Below, in pieces: positions 1 to 8,739 of a stretch of DNA of 64,000 bases. Each line of letters opens with the position of its first letter. Position 1 is the first letter of the stretch. Both the position numbers and the translations under genes were made by a program. Source of the DNA: Chthonomonadales bacterium (lineage in GTDB: Bacteria; Armatimonadota; Chthonomonadetes; Chthonomonadales; CAJBBX01); NCBI GenBank assembly GCA_020849275.1, contig JADLGO010000054.1, positions 1 through 64,000 on the forward strand, written 5' to 3'. The notes beneath the pieces are model-generated. The model had not been told where the DNA came from, ran no database searches, and was given only the letters and a program-made list of their open reading frames with translations.

Positions 1-102
1 AACCTCTTACGCCAGGACAATACCGCCAAATGCGGCATCCGCAACCGCAGGCTCTCCGCCGGATGGGACAACCGCTATCTCAGCCAGATCCTAGCCGTGT
101 AG
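1..102 (+). CDS. ISAs1-family transposase, C-terminal fragment (cut by window edge)
   Basis: Frame 1 is open from the first base to a TAG stop at 100-102 and gives 33 residues. The order NLLRQD, then KCGIRNRR, then AGWDNRYL matches the usual C-terminal ending of ISAs1-family (H-repeat-associated) DDE transposases, which typically end in a KVGIKxKRxxAGWDxxYL-like block. Only the tail is present, so the catalytic residues cannot be checked. It is unrelated to the convergent gene that follows. Confidence 0.65.
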   Translation, partial: NLLRQDNTAKCGIRNRRLSAGWDNRYLSQILAV

Positions 103-121
103 CTAAGATGCAATCGCCCTG
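1..121 (+). mobile_element. Right end of an ISAs1-family insertion sequence
   Basis: The window opens inside an insertion sequence. A transposase C-terminus stops at 102 and is followed at 107-121 by gatgcaatcgccctg, which resembles the GCCCTG outer end of ISAs1-family terminal inverted repeats. The boundary at 121 is inferred from that end. The left part of the element lies outside the window, so completeness cannot be judged. Confidence 0.55.
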
Positions 122-172
122 GCGCGCAACCGACGCGGCCGACCCTCGGTCTGCCACGAGCCCACGAGCAGC

Positions 173-2401
173 CTATGCCGAGCGAGCGGCCGGACAGGCA
201 CGCCGGAGTGCCTCACGGTCCAGGCCGCCAATGCGCCAGCAGGCGCCGGGCGACACGTCGATCGTCACCGGCTTGCCAAGGGGCCGCGGCTCGTCGGAGT
301 CCGGCGCGTAGAGAAGCCCGCCGGCCCCCGGTTCCGGCCGGAACTCCACTTTCTCCGGCGCCCCGCCCGTGAGATAGACGTAGGCCATCACGCCGCCCGG
401 TAACTCGAACACCTTGGCCATGACGCGCTCCCCCAGCCGCAGGTCCTGGCTGCGCGGCGGCCGGACGGGACCCCGCACCGTCAACTCGATATGGTTTGCT
501 CCCCGCCGGATGTCCGCCACCACGATGCCGCACAGGTTGCCCGTGAAGGCGGCACGCATCGGCAGAAAGCGAGTGGCGCCGACCACTCGGACGCGCGCGG
601 GGTCACGGGTATAGGCGCGCGGGATGTCCCAGACGGCCAGGGCCAGCGCGCGGCGGGGCTCCTTCGACTGCACGTCGATCAGGACGCGCGTGGCGTCCGC
701 TCCTTCTTCCAGGCGGCTCGTGACGGTGAACGGGCGCGTGTCCACGATGCGCGGGGTCACGCGAAATCGGTCGTCGGTGCCGGGGATCACGTAGCCGCGC
801 GCGTCGCGAGGGATGTCCTCGTTGCCCCAGTCCGGGTAGCGCCAGGCCCCGGTGTAGTCGTACTGCGCGTAGGGTAGCGCCTCGCCGCGGCGGAAGATGG
901 CCTTGAGCCGGTCGTTCTCGAACTCCATGGTGTCGGGGATGGCGGCCGGCTTGCCGTTGGAAACGATGCCGGCGTAGACGTCGGGCATGTAGACGGCGGA
1001 CTCGGGAGTGCGACGGGCGTGACGGCGCAGGTAGTCCGCGGCGGCCGTCGCACTCACGAAGACGACCTTCTCCGAGCGGGCCCGGCGCGACAGGTACTGA
1101 AGGAAGTGGCGGTTGACGGCGGCCATGTCCGGCCAGACGCCGTTGAACTCGATGCCGCAACTCACCATGAGCGGAGCGCCCGTCTGCCCCGCGGCCTGCG
1201 CGAAGCACTCGAAGAAGGCGGCCTCCCGGGCGATCAAGGCATCATCCACCACGCGCCGGCGGGTGACGCCGGAGTACTGGTCGAGCGCATAGGCGATCGC
1301 TCCCTCGAAGGAGTAGACGCAGTCGTAGTCGCGGCACTCCACGGTCTGCCGCTCACACTGCTGCACGCCGACCATCGCTCCGGACCCGCCGGCTCCCGGC
1401 TTGCGGAAGTCCTCGCGGCTAACGAAGTAGGGGCGCGCGGGCATTCCCCAGTGATTGATCTTGAAGGGGCCGTCGCCCCAGTTCTGATCGGCGCACAGGG
1501 CCCCGAGCAGGTCATAGCCGAGCGAGCGCGCCACGCGGGCGGGCCCGTTGCCCATTCCGTAGGTGTAGAGGCTGCGCAGGGGGCGCGGGAAGCGATGCAT
1601 CGGCCAGATCTCGCGGTAGCCGCCCAGCACGGCGCGCTGCACCTCCTCCGGCTCGTCGTAGAACACCGTCTTGTCGTCCGGAAGATAGTCGCCGCCCATG
1701 AAGACCATCAGGCCGGGGTCATCGCCGTGGCGGCGGGCCAGGCGGCTCGGGCCGGCGAAGGCCTCCGCGGAGGCGCGCCCACCGAAGAGCAGCAGTTCCG
1801 CCCAGTAGCTGAAGGGCAGGCCGAGGGCGTGGAAGTCGGGCTCCGGTCGCGGCTCCCGGTGGCTGGTGGAGTTGAGGACCACCACGAGCCAGGAGTCGTC
1901 GATCACAGAGAAGGCGCGGCGAAACTCGGGCACGTCGCCGCCCACATCGCAGGCCCAGCGCACCTGATAGCTGCCCGGTCCGGGCGGGCGCCAGCGCCAC
2001 GCGGCCGTGTAGAAATCGGGCGCCTCCCGCTTCCAGAGGAGCGCTTCCTCGCGCCGCTCCGGGCTCGCGTCGTGGACGCCGCGAACCACCTCGAGGGCGG
2101 CATTCGGGGGCTTCGCGGAGCGCGCTCGGACCGTGAGCGTCACTTCCTCGCCCGGTCGCAGCAGCTCCGGGGCAAGCTCTACGTGCACGCGCACCAGGTC
2201 GTCGATCGCCTCACGGTGCCGCTCATAGTCGCGCTGTATCCCCTCGATCCCCTCGCGGATGCGGCGGGCGCGTTCGCCGCCCGCGCCGCCCGGGCTGGCC
2301 TCTTGCGCGCCCGACGGGGCGGCGAGCGCGGCGGGCGCGGCAACGGCCAGAGCGCCCACACGGACCAGGAAGTCGCGGCGGCTCTCCCCGGAGGCGCTCA
2401 T
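173..2401 (-). CDS. Tat-exported protein of unknown function (742 aa)
   Basis: The N-terminus carries a twin-arginine signal (SRRDFLVRVG followed by an Ala-rich hydrophobic stretch ending near ALAAPSGAQ), so export in folded form is likely. A beta-rich N-terminal region (about residues 60-170) precedes a long central region with many conserved-looking Trp, Gly and Asp residues, for example FMGGDYLPDD and ALCADQNWGDG. This suggests a secreted carbohydrate-active or deacetylase-like enzyme, but I do not recognise the family. Its start codon overlaps the stop of the upstream protease gene by 4 bases (ATGA), so the two are almost certainly made together. The long reading frame on the opposite strand is a G+C-driven shadow. 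Confidence 0.75.
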   Translation of the reverse strand: MSASGESRRDFLVRVGALAVAAPAALAAPSGAQEASPGGAGGERARRIREGIEGIQRDYERHREAIDDLVRVHVELAPELLRPGEEVTLTVRARSAKPPNAALEVVRGVHDASPERREEALLWKREAPDFYTAAWRWRPPGPGSYQVRWACDVGGDVPEFRRAFSVIDDSWLVVVLNSTSHREPRPEPDFHALGLPFSYWAELLLFGGRASAEAFAGPSRLARRHGDDPGLMVFMGGDYLPDDKTVFYDEPEEVQRAVLGGYREIWPMHRFPRPLRSLYTYGMGNGPARVARSLGYDLLGALCADQNWGDGPFKINHWGMPARPYFVSREDFRKPGAGGSGAMVGVQQCERQTVECRDYDCVYSFEGAIAYALDQYSGVTRRRVVDDALIAREAAFFECFAQAAGQTGAPLMVSCGIEFNGVWPDMAAVNRHFLQYLSRRARSEKVVFVSATAAADYLRRHARRTPESAVYMPDVYAGIVSNGKPAAIPDTMEFENDRLKAIFRRGEALPYAQYDYTGAWRYPDWGNEDIPRDARGYVIPGTDDRFRVTPRIVDTRPFTVTSRLEEGADATRVLIDVQSKEPRRALALAVWDIPRAYTRDPARVRVVGATRFLPMRAAFTGNLCGIVVADIRRGANHIELTVRGPVRPPRSQDLRLGERVMAKVFELPGGVMAYVYLTGGAPEKVEFRPEPGAGGLLYAPDSDEPRPLGKPVTIDVSPGACWRIGGLDREALRRACPAARSA

Positions 2402-3126
2402 GGCTGGCCCTTCTCTTCCGCCGGGGCGCCGGCCGCCTCGATCCAGAGCACGTCACACAGGCGCGCGCGCGCCTCCTCGAAACTCATGGTCCCCTCCAGG
2501 CCCGATCCCGAGTCGCGGATGACGAAGGTGCCGCCGCCTGGCAGCGCCGGGTCCTGCCGGTAGGCGACGATCAGCACGCTGTGGTAGGAGCCGGCGCACA
2601 CCGGCCAGCCCGCGCGCAGTACGCGCTGGATCGCGGTCAGGTGTCCTTCGGTGATTCCCGTCATGCCATCGTTGGGCTTGATCCAGTGCATGCGCGGCCC
2701 CTGCCCGCGGATCGCCGCGGCCGTGCGCTCGGCTCGGCGCGAGGGAAGGTACTCCGCGTAGAAGCGCGGGGCGTAGGGCATCTCGGCCTCCAGGCAGATC
2801 CCGTGGCGCTCGAAGCCTCTCCAGAGGTCCGCGAAGAACTGTCCGCGGTCCTCCGTGCGGTTGCCGATCACCTGGTTCGTGGCCCAGTTAAGGTACTCCG
2901 GGCTGAGGATAACCGGGCCACGCCGCTGCTTCGAGAGGGCGAACTCCAGGGCGCCAGTTACCGTGAAGACGGAGCAAGCGCCACGCGCACCCTGGGGCCG
3001 AATGGGCAGCTTGAGTTCCCGGAAAAGTGGGCGCAGATCGGCGCCATCCGCGGTGGGCGCCAGCCGTGCCAGAGCGGGCGCCGAGGCGCAGGCGGCGCAT
3101 ACGAGAAGCGCCATCGGATATCGCAA
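2398..3126 (-). CDS. Papain-like (C1-type) cysteine protease, exported
   Basis: The mature protein begins after a short signal peptide (MALLVCAACASAPALA). The active-site block QGARGACSVF places a Gln six residues before the presumed nucleophile Cys51, as in papain. His182 in GSYHSVLIVAY is the likely catalytic base. The third position, normally Asn in a KNSWG-like motif, is Asp205 in VIRDSGSG, which is unusual. TTG at 3126 was chosen as start because a GGGGGAG ribosome-binding site sits five bases upstream; ATG at 3111 is possible. The stop overlaps the start of the Tat-exported protein, suggesting that the two act together. Family assignment is good, substrate unknown. Confidence 0.75.
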   Translation of the reverse strand: MRYPMALLVCAACASAPALARLAPTADGADLRPLFRELKLPIRPQGARGACSVFTVTGALEFALSKQRRGPVILSPEYLNWATNQVIGNRTEDRGQFFADLWRGFERHGICLEAEMPYAPRFYAEYLPSRRAERTAAAIRGQGPRMHWIKPNDGMTGITEGHLTAIQRVLRAGWPVCAGSYHSVLIVAYRQDPALPGGGTFVIRDSGSGLEGTMSFEEARARLCDVLWIEAAGAPAEEKGQP

Positions 3127-3254
3127 CGGTACTCCCCCTCTCGCGCCGTGAGCGCGCAAGTACGGCGCCTACCACGGCCTCGGCGGTGTGCCGACAAGGA
3201 GGCGGGCTGCCCCGCGTCGTAGTTGGCCCCAACTGCACGCGAGGAGGCCCCCCC

Positions 3255-4928
3255 ATGCACACCGCACCGCCGCCGCCCATCTATACCTATACGCTGCGCC
3301 ATGAGGCCACGCGCGATGCCTACGACGAGGCGGCGGCCGCCGCCACCATCCAGGGCATCGTCAACCGCCGACAGCCCACCCTCTACCTGCTCTCGGACCG
3401 CGACCGGCGGCCGCGCTACTGGCTCGACCTCTTCGCCCGGCCAGGCGAGTGGCTGCACGGACGCGAGGAGAAGCCGCTGGCGGACCTGGACGCGCTCGTG
3501 CGACTGGCCGGCCGACGCCTCAAGGGCGCCGTCATCTGGGACCCCGCCGTGCCCGCCACCCTGAACGTGGCCACCACCCTCGCCGGCATCGAGGACGCCG
3601 TCGTCCTCAGCCCCGAGCTCGCCGAGCGCAAGCTGCCCGAGTGGAAACTGAAGGTGGTACGCGACCTGCGCGGCATGTTCGACGGCTCCGTCTCCGGCAG
3701 CCGTAAGAACGACGCCGTTCGATGGTCCATCGGCGAGCACCTCGCGCGCAGCGCCTGCTCCGCCCATCTCTTCTGTCTCTACGAGGATTCCTTTTCCACG
3801 CGCAACCGCGGCAACATCGGCTACGTGGTGACGCGCGACTGGGCTGTCAGGAACCGCTCCTTCGTTTTCGACCTCTCCCCCTGGGGCGACGAGAAGCCCG
3901 GCGACGACCCGGAGCAGCCGATGGGTACCGACCTGACCACCTACCGCATGCTGCTGGAGGAGATGCTGCGCCAGTCGGCCGGCAAGCAGATGACCGAGAT
4001 GGCCGGCTTCTTCGCCTTCGCCAAATACAGCAACGTGCCCGGCCACGCCAGCCGCCACGACCCGGTGCCCACCGAGTGGGAGACCGTCTGGCTCATCTCG
4101 CCCTACAACTGCTATCAGAACACGGCGGCCAGCGACTGCTATAACCAGTCGTTCCACAGCCACGCCCCGCGCACCCCGCTGCGGCAGGCTCGCCCGGCCC
4201 CGTCGCCGCGCCTGGAAGACAAGACGTACCTCTGTATTCTGATGGCCGACTACGACTCGGCCACCCCCCTCTATTCCTTTCTGCCCAACCACTGGGACGA
4301 CCCGGGACGCGGCAGTCTGCCTCTCTGCTGGGGCATCAACCCGAACCTGGTGGAGACCTACCCCGACATCATTCGCCACATCTACGCGACGGCCTCGCCC
4401 AACGATCACTTTGGGTCCGACGCCAGCGCTGCCGGCTACATGAACCCCAACCGCGTTGCGCCGGAGTATCTTCCCCTCTTCGTGCGCCACAACCGCCGCT
4501 TCTTCCGCGAGACGGACATGACCATGGCGCCCATGGTGCTCGACTGGGACCAGCCCTCGGACGCCGTGAAGGATGCCTTCACCAAGTTCGCGCCGGACGG
4601 GCTGGCCACCATCGTGATGGACCTGCACGGAACGGGCGGCAAGCTGCCGGAGCCCCACGTGTGGAAGGGCATGCCGGTGCTCGAGCTCATCAACGAGGCG
4701 TGCAACTTCGCCGGTGTGGAGAAGACCGCCGAGACCATGTCGAGCGCCCTCTCGGCGCGCGGCTCCGCCAAACCGGCTTTCCGCTTCTTCCGGATCGTGT
4801 GGACCTCGCCCACTCAGGTCGCCGAGACGATCCAGGCGCTGCGCCGCCTGCGCCCGGAGCTCGATATCGAGGTGGTGGACCCCTACACCTTCTTCGCGCT
4901 GTTCAAGCAGCACTCCGGCCGGCCGTAG
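3255..4928 (+). CDS. GxGYxYP-domain protein (putative glycoside hydrolase fold)
   Basis: This 557-residue protein starts at ATG 3255, seven bases after GAGGAGG; no signal peptide is evident. The N-terminal region (ATIQGIVNRRQPTLYLL) is typical of the N-terminal part of GxGYxYP proteins, and the variable GxGYxYP-like signature appears as SDASAAGYMNP in the middle of the protein. These proteins are predicted TIM-barrel carbohydrate-active enzymes found next to polysaccharide utilisation genes; no substrate has been shown. It converges with the glycosidase-like gene at 4960. Confidence 0.75.
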   Translation: MHTAPPPPIYTYTLRHEATRDAYDEAAAAATIQGIVNRRQPTLYLLSDRDRRPRYWLDLFARPGEWLHGREEKPLADLDALVRLAGRRLKGAVIWDPAVPATLNVATTLAGIEDAVVLSPELAERKLPEWKLKVVRDLRGMFDGSVSGSRKNDAVRWSIGEHLARSACSAHLFCLYEDSFSTRNRGNIGYVVTRDWAVRNRSFVFDLSPWGDEKPGDDPEQPMGTDLTTYRMLLEEMLRQSAGKQMTEMAGFFAFAKYSNVPGHASRHDPVPTEWETVWLISPYNCYQNTAASDCYNQSFHSHAPRTPLRQARPAPSPRLEDKTYLCILMADYDSATPLYSFLPNHWDDPGRGSLPLCWGINPNLVETYPDIIRHIYATASPNDHFGSDASAAGYMNPNRVAPEYLPLFVRHNRRFFRETDMTMAPMVLDWDQPSDAVKDAFTKFAPDGLATIVMDLHGTGGKLPEPHVWKGMPVLELINEACNFAGVEKTAETMSSALSARGSAKPAFRFFRIVWTSPTQVAETIQALRRLRPELDIEVVDPYTFFALFKQHSGRP

Positions 4929-4940
4929 TCGGCCGGAGTG
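4911..4940. terminator. Perfect inverted repeat between convergent genes
   Basis: CACTCCGGCCG (4911-4921) and CGGCCGGAGTG (4930-4940) form a perfect 11-bp stem with an 8-base loop that contains the TAG stop of the plus-strand gene. It lies in the 31-bp gap between two convergent genes and could act as a bidirectional terminator. No T-tract follows on either strand, so the role is inferred from position and stem strength only. Confidence 0.4.
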
Positions 4941-4959
4941 GCGACTGGATTCGTGCCCC

Positions 4960-7533
4960 CTACGCGGTCACGTCGCGATAGTAGCGCTGGTAGTCGCGAT
5001 ACCACGCCGCGGCGGCGGGGCCCAGTGAGGGCCGGCCGAACTGATAGTAACCCCATGCGACGATGCGCTCGGCGTACTCGGCGGCCAGGCGCAGCTTGCT
5101 CTGCAATCGCTCAATCGGCACAGCGCGCCAGGGAGCGCTCTTCACCGCGGAGTGATGGATCCGCCCGTAGCGCTTCACGTATTCCTCGATGCTCGGGCAC
5201 TCGAACTCGGCCGTCTCCACGTTGGCCCAGAAGCGCGCTCCGCCGGCGCGGCACGCATCGCGCATCGCCGTGAAGAAGGGGCGGCGCTGCGCGTTCGTCA
5301 CGTAGGAGAAGTGCTCCCCGCTGTCCTGAAGCATGATGACGTCGAAGCCGCTCCGACGAATCAGTTTGGCCCAGTAGTCGCGATACTCGTTCGGCTCGGC
5401 GTAGCGGAACTGGCCGAAGACCTGGTCGCGGTCCAGGATGAAAAAGGGCGAGAGGGTGACCGGCTTGTCGGGAACGGCCTTCTTGCAGGCAGAGACGAGG
5501 GCCGGGTAGACCGTGTTGAGATAGTCGGCCATGCGGTCCCACGCCACGTAGACCTCGTGGGGCACATACCAGGCGAAGAAGGCCGGATGGTCACCGTAGC
5601 GCCGGGCGATCTCGGCGATGTTGGCGCCGATCGCCTTGCGCTCCGCGGCGGCATCGAGCGTGCCGTACCAGTTGGGCGTCGAGCCGATGTCCAGGATGAC
5701 CTGGGTGCCGACCCCGGCACACACGTCGAGCAGGTCGCGCACGGGGTCGGCGGCGCCCGCGCTCCAGGCCGGCGTGATGTGCGATAGCCAGAGCAGGTCG
5801 AAGCCGATGGCCCGCTCCTCGGCGATCTCCCGCTCCCAGCCGGCGCGGCCCTCGCTCCTGGCGAGGGCCTGGTCGTAGGGGCGCAGGTTGCCCGAGATGA
5901 CGGGCGCGCAGCGCAGCTTCGCGGGCCTGAGGTCGGGGTCCCCCGGCAGTCGCAGGTCGAGGTCGCGCTCGTGCGGCACCTCGTAGTCGGTAGGGTTCTG
6001 CGCGGGGTCATACTCCGTGAAGTTCGTCACCAGCGCGCCCGACTTTTTCGGCACGAGCTCGACGGCGCGCTCGAGTTTGACCACGCGGCGCGCCGGCCGG
6101 CGGGCGAGGTCGGCACGGGCGAGCTCGGCGGCCAGGCCCCGGGCGGCCTCTCCCCAGGGCGTCGGCGAGAGGTCGGCGTTGAGCCACGCCATCTGGTAGG
6201 GCGTGTCGGCCGTCGAGGCTCCCTCGGCGCCTTCGGGGAACTGCAGGTACCAGGTGGTCCAGCCGGAGATGTGGCCGATGGTGCCGCGAACGATGGCCTC
6301 CTGAGCCCGCGCGGTGCGCCGCGAGTCCGGCGTGGCGTAGGTGAACTCCTCCAGAATGAGCGGCATGGGCCGCCCGGCGTGCGAGAAGCGCGCCAGCACC
6401 TCGATCTCCGGCACCACCTTCTCCACCGGACGGTTGTTGGAGGTCTCTCCCTCGGCGTAATTGGCGTGGAGCGTCATGTAGTCGATGTAGGGGGTCTCCT
6501 CGGCGGGCGTGTAGCCTAGGAAGTGGCGCGCGGCTCCCTCCCACAGGTTCCATGAGCGCATATGGTTGCTGATGGTGACCATATGGTTGGAGTCGACGGC
6601 GCGGATGGCGGCGAGCTGCGGGCGAAAGTAGCGCAGAGTGGCCCACTCGCGGAAGTTCTGGTAGTCCAGGATCCTGGCGTCGGGGTCCTTGTAGCGCCTG
6701 GCGGCCGCGTCGTAGGCGTAGTCGACGATCGGGATCTCCTCCGGCGCGGCGTGCGCCGTGCCCCAGGCGCGGTTGACGCGCTCCATGCTTCCGTACTTCG
6801 CCAGCACCCAGTGCCGCCAGTACCACAGGGCGATGGGGCCCTGCAGCAGCCCGATCTCCGCCTCGGGCGGCGCCCAGGGCGGGGTCATGTTGCCGTTGGG
6901 CATCGACCACTCCGCGCAGGGCGTGTAGGAAAAGACAGCGGGGTCGGTCCGCAGGCGCGTGGCGAGCACCGTCCAGAAGGCGCCAAGGATGTCCAGTGAG
7001 TCCGGGCCAGCATCCGTGCGCCACGGCTGGCGGCCGTAGTACTGCCCGCCCTCCTGCCACCATCGGCAGCCCGAGACGCCCCATTCGGAGAGGCAGACCA
7101 CGGCGCGGATGCCGTGCTTGCGAGAGAGGGCGAGGTAGCTATCCAGGTTATCCAGGTAGCCCGGCGCCACGCGAGCCTCACCCGGCTGCTGCGGGTCCGG
7201 CAGGAGCGAGCCGATCGGCAGGAAGACCTTCAGCAGGTTGATCCCCTGTCGAGCGCACGCCTCCAGGATCCGTTCGTAGCGGTCGGGCGCGTAGCGCGGC
7301 CCGAAGATGTTGAGGTCCTCCTTGGACGTGAGCACCAGGTTGGCTCCGAAGGGCACGAAGCGCCGGTGCGAACGCGCGGTCTCGAAGGTCCATCGGTCGG
7401 GCGCGACGCGAATGAGCTCGTCCGCGTCGCCGCGCGTCGCCCCGGTGGCGCCAGCCTCGCCGGACCACGCCAGCATCGCGGCCGCGCCGGCCGCCTCAAC
7501 AAACTCGCGCCGGCTCAGATTCTCCAGTTGCAT
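4960..7533 (-). CDS. Tat-exported glycoside hydrolase-like protein with C-terminal DUF4434-like barrel
   Basis: ATG 7533 is preferred over an upstream in-frame ATG at 7548 because AGAGAGGAATCA precedes it. A twin-arginine signal (LSRREFVEAAGAA) starts the 857-residue protein. The first half is a (beta/alpha)8 glycosidase-like domain (GH5/GH42-like). Glu in TPCAEWSMPNG is a candidate acid/base and Glu in ILEEFTYATPD a candidate nucleophile. From about residue 560 a second TIM-barrel-like domain resembles DUF4434 (AWYVPHEVY, VIMLQDSGEHF). It is the last gene of the regulator-led unit and lies 46 bases after the UroD-fold gene. The sugar substrate cannot be told from sequence. Confidence 0.75.
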   Translation of the reverse strand: MQLENLSRREFVEAAGAAAMLAWSGEAGATGATRGDADELIRVAPDRWTFETARSHRRFVPFGANLVLTSKEDLNIFGPRYAPDRYERILEACARQGINLLKVFLPIGSLLPDPQQPGEARVAPGYLDNLDSYLALSRKHGIRAVVCLSEWGVSGCRWWQEGGQYYGRQPWRTDAGPDSLDILGAFWTVLATRLRTDPAVFSYTPCAEWSMPNGNMTPPWAPPEAEIGLLQGPIALWYWRHWVLAKYGSMERVNRAWGTAHAAPEEIPIVDYAYDAAARRYKDPDARILDYQNFREWATLRYFRPQLAAIRAVDSNHMVTISNHMRSWNLWEGAARHFLGYTPAEETPYIDYMTLHANYAEGETSNNRPVEKVVPEIEVLARFSHAGRPMPLILEEFTYATPDSRRTARAQEAIVRGTIGHISGWTTWYLQFPEGAEGASTADTPYQMAWLNADLSPTPWGEAARGLAAELARADLARRPARRVVKLERAVELVPKKSGALVTNFTEYDPAQNPTDYEVPHERDLDLRLPGDPDLRPAKLRCAPVISGNLRPYDQALARSEGRAGWEREIAEERAIGFDLLWLSHITPAWSAGAADPVRDLLDVCAGVGTQVILDIGSTPNWYGTLDAAAERKAIGANIAEIARRYGDHPAFFAWYVPHEVYVAWDRMADYLNTVYPALVSACKKAVPDKPVTLSPFFILDRDQVFGQFRYAEPNEYRDYWAKLIRRSGFDVIMLQDSGEHFSYVTNAQRRPFFTAMRDACRAGGARFWANVETAEFECPSIEEYVKRYGRIHHSAVKSAPWRAVPIERLQSKLRLAAEYAERIVAWGYYQFGRPSLGPAAAAWYRDYQRYYRDVTA

Positions 7534-7579
7534 TGATTCCTCTCTCATCGCACCAGCAGCCCCGGGGGCCGCGCTGGAC

Positions 7580-8722
7580 TCAGTACGCGCCGTGGATTCG
7601 GGCGACCTCGATCATGGCGCGGATGTTCTCGTCCGGCGTGTCCCGACCGCACTGATCGCCGGTGGAGAGGATGAACCCTCCACCCTCCGCGGCGTCATCG
7701 ATCGCCTCTCGCGAAGCGCGGGCGACGTCGTCGGGCGATCCGCGGAGCATCACGTCGGTGGTGTGCAGGTTGCCCATCAGGCTCAGGCGCCGCCCATACT
7801 CGCGCTTGGCGCGGCGCAGATCGCAGTCGCCCATGGGCCGGATCTCGAGCGGGTTGATGCTGTCGAGGTCGGATTCCTCGGCCGCGATGCGTACCAGGGC
7901 ATACTCTGGCCCGCAGCAGTGGATCTGCGAGAGGACTCCGGCGGACCGGCAGCGGGCGGTGATCGCCTGTAGGGTGGGCAGCGCCAGCCGACGGAAGATG
8001 GGCTCCGGGTTGAAGATCATGAAGCCGGACACACCGATCAGCAGCAAGTCGGGCGCGAGCGTCACGGCCTCGTCCACCCATCGCAGGATGTCGTGATGGG
8101 TCTTCTCACAGCGAGCGGCCACGGCGGCGGGGTCGTCGTAGAACTCGTAGGTCGACTCCGGGTGCTGCCCCAGGCCGGGCAGCCCCACGGAGACCCCCAC
8201 CACCCCGTCCTCCCCCATGCGCTCGCGCGCGGCGTGGAATGCCTCCAGGCCGGGGTAGCGAGTGCGCGGCTCCACGTCCTCCCACGAGGGTGGCGAACCC
8301 TCCGGCAGGCCGACCCTGGCGAGCGGGACGCAGGCGGTTGGCGGGTCGGCCACGTAGTAGACGTGGCACCAGTCGGTCCAGCGCTCCGCGCCGTCGACGC
8401 GCGCGTGCAGGCGGGTGTAGATGCGCTCTGGCGTGCGCGCCACGATCGCCTCGCGCCACTCCGGCCCGCGCTCACGCGCCTCCGTCTGGTAGGGGAACTC
8501 GACGGGCACGGAGGGCAGCCAGCCGTCGAACCCGAAGTGGCGCGCGGCGTCGATGTAGGCCTGCCAGAGCGGTGGATCTTGGTAGAGGTAGATGTCCCAG
8601 AACGCCTTACCCGTGAGCCGACAGGGGATCATGTTGGAGATGTCTGGCGCGACCGGCACGCGGTCCGGCTGTCGATTGGCCATTGCCGTCATCATCCGCT
8701 CTCTTGGCGTGGATCTCCTCAC
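7580..8722 (-). CDS. Uroporphyrinogen decarboxylase (UroD)-fold protein
   Basis: The start is GTG 8722, six bases after GGGGAGG. The 380-residue protein has the hallmarks of the wider UroD/methyltransferase superfamily: an N-terminal RQPDRVPVAPD segment, a His-Cys-Gly motif (QIHCCGPEY), SINPLEIRPMGDCDLRRAK, MGNLHTT and a C-terminal GGFILSTGD. Members near glycosidase genes are unlikely to be haem enzymes; many are corrinoid-dependent methyltransferases or uncharacterised. It lies 17 bases after the DUF5060 glycosidase gene and 46 bases before the Tat glycosidase, so all three are probably co-transcribed and may act on one methylated or modified sugar. That role is inference. Confidence 0.8.
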   Translation of the reverse strand: MRRSTPRERMMTAMANRQPDRVPVAPDISNMIPCRLTGKAFWDIYLYQDPPLWQAYIDAARHFGFDGWLPSVPVEFPYQTEARERGPEWREAIVARTPERIYTRLHARVDGAERWTDWCHVYYVADPPTACVPLARVGLPEGSPPSWEDVEPRTRYPGLEAFHAARERMGEDGVVGVSVGLPGLGQHPESTYEFYDDPAAVAARCEKTHHDILRWVDEAVTLAPDLLLIGVSGFMIFNPEPIFRRLALPTLQAITARCRSAGVLSQIHCCGPEYALVRIAAEESDLDSINPLEIRPMGDCDLRRAKREYGRRLSLMGNLHTTDVMLRGSPDDVARASREAIDDAAEGGGFILSTGDQCGRDTPDENIRAMIEVARIHGAY

Positions 8723-8739
8723 GTGCGCCTCCCCGGACC

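Noticed and set aside
1019-2563. Long open frame (514 codons) on the plus strand opposite the Tat-exported protein
   Set aside because: Its product is Arg/Ala/Gly/His-rich without motifs. It mirrors a well-supported gene on the other strand and is expected from high G+C at third positions.
2958-4913. Open frame of about 650 codons antisense to the GxGYxYP gene
   Set aside because: No domain is recognisable, and it overlaps the protease gene as well; the plus-strand gene has a ribosome-binding site and family motifs.
7580-8722. True haem-pathway uroporphyrinogen decarboxylase (HemE)
   Set aside because: The gene lies in a glycosidase operon and has the HCCG/methyltransferase-like blocks of the wider superfamily rather than HemE-specific N-terminal sequence; no other haem genes are present.
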